NCBI GenBank assembly: GCA_029204225.1
Contig: CM055095.1
Span: 13,608,049 to 13,672,048 of the forward strand
Direction of reading: 5' to 3'
DNA from: Diphasiastrum complanatum
Taxonomy: Eukaryota > Streptophyta > Lycopodiopsida > Lycopodiales > Lycopodiaceae
Length of the DNA: 64,000 nucleotides
The notes beneath the pieces are model-generated. The model did no database searches, was not told the DNA's origin, and was given only the letters and a program-made list of their open reading frames with translations. The first letter of the stretch is position 1. Each line of letters begins with the position of its first letter. The position numbers were made by a program, and so were the translations under genes. Shown here piece after piece: positions 56,901 to 64,000 of the stretch.

Positions 56901-59419
56901 CTCCCTCTCGGTCTACGTGCCTCTGTCTGACTAGAACCTTTGCCTCTTTGGAAAGACCCCCTGCCAGATCTTGGAGGCCTTCCTGGACGCCTCTGAGCTG
57001 GTGCTGTGGAAACAGATGTAGTAGGAGGTACCGCTGATGTAGGAATGGGTGCGGCACGAGATGCAGGCACCCTGAGCAATGGCAAATGGCAGGTTCAGCT
57101 CATAGATCATGTTTGCCAAAGCATGCCGGGCCTCTGCCTCAAGATGGGGTTGGCAAGACTCCCCTATGGACTGCTGTCTATATTGGGAGGTGCGAGACCC
57201 TCTGTTGGAGGATGCCCTAGTGCGGTAAGCACCCCTACGAGGAGCAGGAGGAGGTATGTCAGTGGCAGGGGGGGAAACTGGGCCCGAGGTGGCTGAGGGG
57301 GATGCTGCGACACGGGGGGATGTTGTGGCTGCGGGGGATGCTGGGGCTGTTGAGATGGTGGTGAAGAAGCTCCAAAAGAACCAACCTCACCATGCTGTCC
57401 ATCATCACCATTGTCATCATCAGAGCCCAAATCATCCTAATGTGGCGGGAAAGTGGTTGGTATGTCCTGGGTGTCCTGTGAGAGACCATCTAGTGCCAAC
57501 TTAGCGAAGAAATTAGAATGTCTGCACTGGGCGAGTCATCTGAGTGACCGCGAGAGGACGCTGTGGAAACGCACCCACTGGAATAGATGCAGCAGAAGGA
57601 GGGGCGGGACGTGGTGCAGTCGGCTGTGGTGCAGTTGGCTGAGGAACGAGTGGTGGATGTGCATCAGGTTGTGGGGGAGGAGTAGGAACAAGAGGCTGAG
57701 GAGGATGTGGTGGTAGTGGTGGACGAGGAGCTAGTGGATCTTGTGGGGTGGATGACAATACTGCATATACATCAGGATCCAGTGATATATCGGCCTGCGT
57801 CATGCTCCGTATATGTCAATGAGCCTACTACGCTCCTGAGCAGGCATGTGTGCGCAAGGGAGGGAAGGGAGCCCAAGCATTTGCCATCACCCTTGACAAC
57901 ATCAAGGAGATGGCCTTTCAGCCTAGTGAGAGTGCTGACAAAATGAGCATGACAGAACCTACATGTCCATCCACGCGTCCCAGATCGAATGTCAGACCTA
58001 ACAAACTCAGGGTCTTGGTCTACCTCACCCCATAGCTCAGGCAATCACCAACATGCATGGTGTGAGATGGTATAGGAAACAGGAAGTACGGAAGTGAAGA
58101 AATAAGAAGTGCAAGAAAAGACAAATGAGTTACCGTGTGGTCAGAGAAAACCAGTCCTGGATAAGTGGATATGCGCTCCCACGCAATGCAGTGAACCTAG
58201 GGATGCCAACCCTGAACCCTATCAAGCAAAACCCTAAACCCTAAGATGGCCAAGAACAAGCAAAAGAAACAAACAAAAAACCCTAAAACCTCCACAAAAG
58301 GCCCTCCATAATGTAAAAAACCTGCTTTTTTGCTCTAAAAAGTAAAGTGAAATGAAAACCCTTACTTTCTCTCTCTAGCTAGGCCCGTACAGTCTCTCTA
58401 GACTGTCCCAATCTCTCTCTAGGATCTGAAAAAGCACAAAGACCAAAACCTAATTTTCTCTCTCTAGAGAGGCCGGTACAGTCTCTCTCTAGACTGTCCT
58501 AATTAGACTGTCCCAATCTCTCTCTAGGATCTGAAAAAGCACAAAGACCAAAACCTAATTTTCTCTCTCTAGAGAGGCCGGTACAGTCTCTCTCTAGACT
58601 GTCCTAATCTCTCTCCAATATCCGAAAAGTGTAGACCCTAAAAAGAGACCTCTTGGCATGAAATAAACATGATTTTTGATCTTAAAAAACCAACTACAAT
58701 CAAAACTAGACACATATTCTCTCTCTAGCATGCCTTATTCTCTCATCAATCGGAGCAGAAATGGCCGAAGATCCAACCCCCCCCCCCCTCTCTCAATCTC
58801 TAGCACAAAAACTGTGAAATGATCCATTGGGAAGGGTTTTGGGGGGAAATTGGCAAAAAAAAAATTAATTAATTAATTAATTGCAGGAACCGTACCACGG
58901 TTCATTAACCGTGGTACGGTTCACCCCACGGTTTCCAAGACCCACGGTTCTTGGGTTCTATGCAGTAAACATATTCAAAAAGTTGATAAAAAAAATTTAG
59001 TGGAAAACTTTTCATATGGGCAGCATTTATCGGAAGACAAGATTTTGCTGGTTTTGAAGATTTTGTTTTGATGTTAGGATTTTAGTACAAAGAGGGGTAT
59101 AAGAACTTTTGTTTCAAATATGCAGGCTGTCAAAAGCATGGGCATCACTGCCTTGTTTACTAGGGGCTTGCCTCTTCGAATTGTGATGATTGGTACTCTT
59201 ACTGGAGCACAGTGGGGCATTTATGATGCATTTAAGGTTTTTGTGGGATTGTAAGTTCTCTTACCTTCAATATCTTTTATTTGGGTATATTTCCGGTTTG
59301 CTCAATAACATATACCGTTTTGGATATTGCCAATCTGAACTTATACGTGAATGATGTGCAGGCCTACAACTGGAGGAGTTGTAAAGCAGGAGCCAGTTGA
59401 AGGAAAATCTCAGTATTGA
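47989..59419 (+). CDS. Mitochondrial phosphate carrier, SLC25A3/PHT3 type
   Basis: Six exons joined in phase: 47989-48333, 49067-49428, 49557-49600, 51549-51763, 59126-59250 and 59362-59419, giving 382 codons plus TGA, all introns GT-AG. It is an inner-membrane carrier that imports phosphate with protons for ATP synthesis. The Ala/Ser/Pro-rich N-terminus, about 75 residues, acts as or precedes a presequence. The three mitochondrial carrier repeats each show P-x-(D/E)-x-x-(K/x): TPLDLVKCNMQ, LCPFEAVKVRVQ and SHPADNLVSFLN. Family hallmarks include KYKSISGGFGVL, GYSAQGACKFGFYEFFKKYY, GLYKGIVPLWGRQIPYTMMKFA, and IVMIGTLTGAQWGIYDAFKVFVGL. Exon 2 starts IAPEKYKS where relatives have IDPAKYKS. Length is slightly above the usual 360-375. 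The name PHT3/MPT is confident; which paralogue is not. Intron 4 (7362 bp) holds two transposons, but splice sites and coding sequence look intact. Confidence 0.95.
48524..49066 (+). repeat. Intron 1 array of 3'-splice-site-like ~75-bp repeats
   Basis: About eight diverged units (marker segments near 48540, 48615, 48690, 48765, 48826, 48900, 48997 and 49062) contain a TATTT(T)-(G/A)TGGCTATT-TCTGAT(C)AGAT(T/C)GCT pattern. The last unit is the real acceptor TATTGTATCAG|ATCGCTC of exon 2. Spacing is about 60-95 bp. They occupy most of intron 1. Confidence 0.75.
51974..52190 (+). repeat. ~107-bp direct repeat in intron 4
   Basis: TGTTCCTGCCCTAGAATGCA...AGCAGCATGTTCTG...GTAAAAGAAT (51975-52055) and TGTTCCTACCCTAGAACATA...AGCAGCATGTTCTG...GTAAAAGAAT (52084-52155) are two diverged tandem copies. 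Confidence 0.75.
53000..54060 (-). pseudogene. Gypsy-type gag with zinc knuckle
   Basis: 53680-54054 encodes a Pro/Phe-rich start followed by a retrotransposon gag core: NCFGKLENYFRMYP, KIQLVALHLDSRAATWWQVF. After frame changes a CCHC zinc knuckle CFRCQSPDHIARDC is readable at 53213-53254. Gag packages element RNA. Frameshifts in between show that it is not functional, and no pol follows before the left LTR. Confidence 0.7.
55206..55345. repeat. 70-bp tandem duplication in right LTR
   Basis: Two consecutive 70-bp units starting GATAATAGTGCACC at 55206 and 55276, almost identical. Absent from the left LTR. Confidence 0.9.
55490..56225. other. Intron 4 sequence, no feature recognised
   Basis: Pyrimidine-rich sequence between the Gypsy-like element and the hAT element. 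Short minus-strand frames (55533-55757, 55895-56086) have no known motif. Confidence 0.4.
56226..56233. repeat. Left 8-bp target-site duplication CAGTAAAC
   Basis: Identical to 58963-58970 on the other side of the hAT element. An 8-bp duplication is the hAT signature. Confidence 0.93.
56753..58044 (-). pseudogene. Remnant hAT transposase-related reading frames
   Basis: 57772-58044 encodes a BED-type zinc finger: TRGWTCRFC, then STLTRLKGHLLDV and GKCL, DNA-binding in hAT transposases. Further left the frames are Pro-rich (57513-57803), Gln/His/Pro-rich (57164-57430), and then contain LANMIYELNLPFAIAQ (57070-57119), which resembles the start of the hAT catalytic region (LPF-IA-SP). The final Arg/Gly/Pro-rich frame (56753-57085) ends acidic. 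Frames differ between segments, and no DDE triad or dimerisation domain is visible, so this is a deleted, non-functional gene. Confidence 0.6.
58417..58612. repeat. Tandem repeat inside the hAT element
   Basis: Two copies of a roughly 95-bp unit: CTAGGATCTGAAAAAGCAC, CCTAATTTTCTCTCTCTAGA and GGCCGGTACAGTCTCTCTCT. A third partial unit with GGCCCGTACAGTCTCTC lies to the left at 58382-58400. Confidence 0.85.
58963..58970. repeat. Right 8-bp target-site duplication CAGTAAAC
   Basis: Identical partner of 56226-56233. Confidence 0.93.
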
Positions 59420-61275
59420 TAAGGTCACAAATTCAAAGAACTGGAGAATATTTCTACAGTACTGAATTTTAACACATTTTTTTTGCTTCATATCATAGCA
59501 TAAAATGGACTTGGTTTTCACTACTTTTAGATTTCGAAGAGAGTTTTAGCATTCAGAATCATGCTGGAATTTTTCTCACTGATGTTCTAACCTTATTTCT
59601 TAGATTTCAATGGAGAGGTTTATAATTGAAGCGGTCATAGTATGGTAGAAATTTTATTTTCTATATGAAGACTTTTTCGAAAAGATTTGTGGGTCTTTCA
59701 TAAAATGTGCTAGATGAAGAGTATCAAGGTTGAATCATGTTGATGTATAGCAGTGGGTGTTGAATGCTTAAGCACCACATTGCCCATGGCTTATGCCCCT
59801 ATTATGTTTTGGTTGATCTCTTTTCATCATTATTTTTCAAAAATATTAGCTACATTTTTTCGTGAAACTTGCTTTTATGGTAGCTTGCCTTTTAAGTTGA
59901 TATAGAAAATGGATATCAAAATTGTACGTGTTAAGTATCAAGAAAAGAAACATGAAGATTAATGGCAGTGAGTGCTGAATGCTTGACCACTATGTCGGCC
60001 ATGCCAATGGACTGTAAATGTTACAATCGGTAGCAATTAGTGTTGATAACTACATCAAGCATGGCATGTGCTCCTATATTTTGGTTGATCTCTTTTTGTG
60101 TGAAATGATGGATTGTATAGCTTTATATATGAATTGTTGAAAGGACGCAAAACTTTCAAAAGCCTTGCTGGAGTCCTAAAATGTGGTGAGCCGAAACATG
60201 GAGCTGCATTTTTTTTACCATAACTTGATTGTTGTTGTGCAGAAAATAAATAAAATCATGTGAAGGAGAAATCCTGCAACTGTAAAAAAGTAACATATCA
60301 CATCAGAGACGCATTGCCCTCAACAAAAGAATCAGATCTTATTCGAAATGGAACGTTATGAAACAATTGATCACTTGTCGCTTAGCACAATTAGAATATC
60401 TTGGAATGTTGAGATACATCATACCACTTAAATCTTCATAAAAGACAAAATGTATAGCTTGTAGGCAAACCTTAGAGAGGGAGTGGGGCCTTTTTTCTGG
60501 CCAGGGGCTGGTCAAACTTCAATAAGAAATTGGTAAAGGTTGAAGATTTCAAAAGGAAAAAGCCATTCAGGCTGAGAAATGGGAGGAAAGCACCTAGATA
60601 TCAAATCCTTGTGGTTGTGTCCTTGAGGTGCATGAAACAGTAGAAGCCATGTTTGATGACTAGAATGGTATCAAAGTAAACAACAAATAATGAGCACTCG
60701 CGACTTGATGATGCAAGTTCCAGAATAAGATAAAATTTTATTTGATATAATATGATTTTGAACCTTTGAGAAGTTTGTTTTCACCATTTTCCAGTTGGCA
60801 TTAGGTTGTTTGTTGCAACATAAAATAAGCGCATGGGAGCAAGAAGAGCAACCAAGGTATATGCATTTATTATAAATGTACATTTTATGTATATTAGAAA
60901 TCTATAGTACATGTATTAATTACTCTATGCATTACTTCTTGAAAGGTTTCATGAATTTTACAAGTCAAATAGAACTTGTAAATTTCTCTTTTTCCGAATA
61001 CTGTCTTACATCTATTTTCCTCAGGAATGTGAATTTGGTCTAAGACACTAAATATGTCAAGGAGACTTACATGGTTCTTATTACAATCTCCAAAACAAGA
61101 AACTGCTAGGTACTGATATAAGAAATCTAACAACTTGATAAAGTTCATAAATTTATTAATTTTATTAAATTATTTTTTTATTACCTTTGTAATAAGGTAT
61201 TTTGAAAAGATTTGCTCACGATCCACCTTGCCATAGGATCCAATCTAGATTCCTTGGGTTAGAGCCTTGGAAACA
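59420..61275. other. 3' UTR of the carrier, then intergenic DNA
   Basis: The first few hundred bases after the stop are probably 3' UTR (AT-rich, with a CATAAAATGG near 59500). Two similar stretches, TGGCA/GTAGCAGTG...TTGAATGCTTAAGCACCA (59750-59780) and GGCAGTGAGTGCTGAATGCTTGACCAC (59962-59988), suggest a local duplication. No gene recognised up to 61275. Confidence 0.45.
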
Positions 61276-61283
61276 ACTAGGAT

Positions 61284-61466
61284 TCAACCTCTAGTGCACT
61301 TTGATTTTGTAGAAGATAGAGCTATCGAAGATTGCTTGCGAATGTTCCAGGAAATCGGACCATTGTTGAGAAAGAATGATCCGGAAGTGGATTTACGAGT
61401 GTCTACATGTCCTGCCCAACTTGCATATGTAAAACCATGCTGAGTGGCATTATGACAATTGAGCAA
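61284..61466 (-). pseudogene. Copia RNase H fragment
   Basis: A 60-codon frame with FTYASWAGHVDTRKSTSGSFFLNNGPISW and ALSSTKSK, matching Copia RNase H (family: DWAGD-DRKSTSG, ISW-SKKQ, ALSSTEAEY). The catalytic Glu of SSTEAEY is Lys here and the first Asp (DWAGD) is Ser, so it is inactive. It directly abuts Gypsy sequence. Confidence 0.8.
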
Positions 61467-61496
61467 ACAACATTTCTTGCATATCTTGCAAGAAAT

Positions 61497-62640
61497 CTAT
61501 TGTTGCCTTGACCTTGAGAACTTTGAGCCTATGGAGATAGGCGCTTGGCGTTGAAAACCATACATCAACATGAATGGACTATAATCCATCTTTGAGTGCT
61601 TTGCATTGTTACATGCAAACTCATACGTTGGGAGCAGTGTTGCAGCGAATTGCGATCCACTGCAAAAAGGATTTGGATCGCCAAAGATCCGAGACAAGAG
61701 ATGTGGCCTTGGATCGCATAAAAATTTGCAAATATTTTTGAGGTCCAGATCCACTGCTTTTGCTATTGAAATGAATATCAGACTTTTAAATGAATCAGCA
61801 ATGGTTTGCAGATCTACTGATGTCCAGATTTTTTATGAATGTAGTTTGTGAATGTAGATGTAAATGCAAGAAGCAAATATTTGCAGAAATGTGATGTCCA
61901 AATTTTTTATGAATGCAGCCATCTGAAACCAAGCAACAGAACTGCATAACAATTGCTTTTTCGATATAGTTTCACATGATACCCATATTCGCAACTTTTC
62001 AAAAAACAAAAAGAACAACAAAAAAATTTGCGATTCAAGAAACCCTAACGGAAATCCAAAATAAAACGTGCATCTTTGGTTGGGAGGTACCTTTCCCACT
62101 AGACTATCTTTTGGAAACATGTGCACGAAGCATATCGCTTTATTCGTTCAGTTTGACCATATGATTTTGGATGACTTGAAGATCTTAGACTCAATGTGGT
62201 CTCCAATTTTTTGAAGACTGCTTGCCAGAATTTGCTAGTGAACTTAGAATCTCGATCACCAACAATATTATTTGACAAACCGTATAACCTGAATAATTTT
62301 GCCACAAATCATCTTAGTTGGAATGAATTGTGCCATTTTGGTTAGTCTATGAATTACTACCTAGATGGCATCATTTGACTTACTCGTGAGAGGAAGTCCA
62401 CAACCACAAAATCATGGAAATACTTTTTCACTTTCTTTTGGGATTTTCCAATGAAAGTAACGAGCTAGCTATCTTAAGTCTTTTAGCTTTGTAACTTCGC
62501 ATTGCGCGCATTTTTGAACATATGCCTCCACTTGATTATTAAGCTTTGGCTGATAAAAGTCCTTTTTATTAAATCAAGTGTTCTTTGTGTGCTTGGGTGT
62601 TTCGCTCACGAGTTATCATGACATTCATGCAGGATCTGAG
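61497..62640 (-). pseudogene. Ty3-Gypsy integrase fragment with internal insertion
   Basis: From the right: a zinc-finger part (NNQVEAYVQKCAQCE, about 62470-62560), core start (VVIHRLTKMAQFIPT, about 62330-62390), the second-Asp region LYGLSNNIVGDRDSKFTSKFW and SYGQTER with catalytic Glu (62099-62305). Then follow about 400 bp of unrelated sequence, and finally LLPTYEFACNNAKHSKMDYSPFMLMYGFQ (61560-61650). The order and motifs are those of a chromovirus-like Gypsy integrase. The insertion near 61.7-62.1 kb and many stops make it non-functional. Confidence 0.8.
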
Positions 62641-63065
62641 CCTTGATTTTTTCATTTTATGGCACAGATACTTGTCATCCTTCTAGATGTAGAAAGTGAA
62701 TAGATACTTTCCACTAAATCGCTTGGTAATATCCATGACTGACTTTGTATAGTTGACAGTAGTTGAGCATTTTGGTTTGAAGGCGACAAATCATGATCAT
62801 GACAAGCACTTCAACAAAAGTTTTTTTAAGAGAGCAATAGTGCAAAACATTATGTTGTTGAGAATATCTTGTTAAAATATAATGCAAAAGAATGGCCTTC
62901 TTGATATCAAATAAGCCAAAGGGAGAAATAATGGCTTTTTGGTGATCAATGTTTGTTGATGAATAATTTGTCACTAATGATTGATGATGGTGGCGGTGGT
63001 GATGATCAAAATATTGACAATTGATGATTCCATTGTGACGGAATTGTTGTAAAGCTAGCTTCCAG
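62641..63065. other. No gene recognised
   Basis: AT-rich, with a GATGATGGTGG-type triplet-like run near 62980-63005. It probably continues the decayed Gypsy element. Confidence 0.4.
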
Positions 63066-63069
63066 TGCA

Positions 63070-63185
63070 AGCTTTATTTCCGGTGCCACTAGCACCAACA
63101 TTGTTCCCGGTGCCAGCAACGCCACTGCTGCTCCCGGCGCTTGTGCCGTTCCTGGCGCCACTGCGACCAGAATGCAGTCGACGCC
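63070..63185. repeat. GC-rich short tandem-like repeats
   Basis: Variants of TTCC(C/T)GG(C/T)GCCA(C/G) recur at intervals of about 18-30 bp in an otherwise AT-rich region. All units are diverged. Confidence 0.55.
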
Positions 63186-63850
63186 AAGTTCCTATGGCTT
63201 AAAAACTTTGATCAGATCTAGCAAGTCTAGAGAGCTCGGATCTATGTGCAATCACCTCACATGATCTAGGCATGATTAAAGGAAGCTTGTGGATCAATAA
63301 ATTCTAGAGAGATAAAATGACTTTCTAGAGAGAAAATACTAGAGAGAGAAAAAACATGCTTTACCAACTTGGGCTGAGCACTTGATGTGAGGGGAGGTGG
63401 AGAATTCCACCATAACTATAGGGGGATGCAGGTTGTGACTTAGGGCAAGCTCCAACCAAGTCTCAGTTGACTCCCCTTGCTGGAATGTTGTCTGCCTTGG
63501 CATGCCACTGCCCCGGAGACTAGGGTCGTCACACACTTGAAATGTAACCTTCTCAGATTTATTGATAAAGTGAGATTTTTCTTAAACTGACTCTGATTAC
63601 CTTCTGGATTTTAGCGTTCGGTAAAAGCACCAGTTGTAAGGCCGCTTCAAATCTTTTTGATCTAGCACATAGCTGAGGGTCGTATCTCAAGACAACAACG
63701 GTATGTCGTCAGGACCATTCGGTCTAGAAACTAGTTGTCGTCATATCTGTCATGGCTTGTAATTCTAAGTGTTCCTTGCATGAATGTCAATCGGTTAAGC
63801 TCTGGGAGAACGGGTTGGCAGAATTGGATGACTTGCTTGGGTAAGTGACA
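63186..63850. other. No gene recognised
   Basis: No domain, LTR boundary or RNA gene could be fixed. TAGAGAG-rich stretch at 63300-63350. Confidence 0.4.
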
Positions 63851-63897
63851 TGTTTATGGCTGTCCAGTCTGGCTTGGCTCCAGGTTAGTTTCCAGCA

Positions 63898-64000
63898 CTC
63901 GTGACGAAGCTTTGAGTTGGTTAAGTCTAATGTAAGTCAGCGACTTGCTTGGAATGGATGTTACTCGTTTGTAACCAAGCTTCGAGCTGGTTAAGTTTGA
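63898..64000. repeat. ~72-bp direct repeat at the window end
   Basis: GTGACGAAGCTTTGAGTTGGTTAAGTCTAA at about 63901 and TGTAACCAAGCTTCGAGCTGGTTAAGTTTGA at about 63970 are two copies, with a weaker CGGTTAAGCTCTGGG at about 63792. The array probably continues beyond the window. Confidence 0.6.

Larger units (their letters stand above)
56234..58962 (-). mobile_element. hAT transposon, internally deleted, in carrier intron 4
   Basis: 2729 bp bounded by imperfect terminal inverted repeats starting CATAGAA(T/C)CC and an exact 8-bp duplication CAGTAAAC. Both subterminal regions (56240-56345 and 58885-58960) are packed with ACGGTTC/GAACCGT motifs in both orientations, the kind of repeated sites bound by hAT transposases, and each ends in an ATTAATTAATT run. 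Minus-strand frames keep a BED finger and low-complexity segments but no complete transposase. The interior also holds poly(G) and poly(C) runs and a tandem repeat. Confidence 0.93.

Noticed and set aside
57006-57946. Gly/Val/Arg-rich plus-strand frames in the hAT element
   Set aside because: Antisense of the Pro-rich minus-strand frames. The BED finger fixes the coding strand as minus.

Overview
The window looks like nuclear DNA of a seed plant with a large, repeat-rich genome. There are only two recognisable host genes in 64 kb. Both carry long GT-AG introns, and the rest is mostly decayed Ty1-Copia and Ty3-Gypsy retrotransposons, a hAT element, a Tourist-like MITE, SINE-like pieces, AG/CT microsatellites and short TTTAGGG telomere-type motifs. 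I cannot name the species.

Layout. 1-6.3 kb: a Copia element on the minus strand (gag, protease, integrase, RT, RNase H, PBS and 5' LTR) with an internal duplication and only a stub of its 3' LTR. 6.6-10.1 kb: Copia fragments on both strands. 10.1-15.3 kb: AT-rich DNA, a weak protease-like remnant, and long AG and TG microsatellites. 15.3-20.9 kb: host gene 1 (+), a Lys-rich plant protein starting MSRCFPYPPPGYEKK, assembled from three phase-compatible exons (379 aa). A possible decayed copy of part of its last exon lies about 1 kb downstream. 22.8-24.1 kb: a SINE-like head and a degenerate minisatellite. 24.2-37.4 kb: Copia and Gypsy pieces meeting at abrupt junctions, including a Gypsy integrase followed by a ~3 kb extra reading region of unknown function, and a long Copia gag-protease-integrase-RT fragment. 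37.4-41.1 kb: LTR leaders marked by tRNA-Met primer-binding sites, and a Tourist-like MITE with TAA duplications. 41.8-47.1 kb: a structurally complete LTR retrotransposon with 5-bp TSD TGTAT and no canonical pol. It encodes a protein with an in-frame 231-codon tandem duplication, interrupted by one TAA. 47.2 kb: a tRNA-derived SINE. 47.6-59.5 kb: host gene 2 (+), a mitochondrial phosphate carrier (PHT3/MPT type) in six exons, 382 aa. Its 7.4-kb intron 4 holds a Gypsy-like gag element and a 2.7-kb hAT element with a perfect 8-bp TSD. 61.2-62.7 kb: Copia RNase H and Gypsy integrase remnants. 63-64 kb: short repeats.

How the genes work: the carrier would import phosphate into the mitochondrial matrix for ATP synthesis. 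The Lys-rich protein has no function I can assign. Nothing suggests the two act together. The least ordinary signals are (i) an array of about eight degenerate ~75-bp repeats filling carrier intron 1, each resembling the true 3' splice site and the last being that site, (ii) the 231-codon duplicated ORF of the complete LTR element, and (iii) the extra ORF downstream of the Gypsy integrase. Exon structures were derived by eye from splice signals, reading phase and remembered family sequence. No alignment or transcript search was possible.
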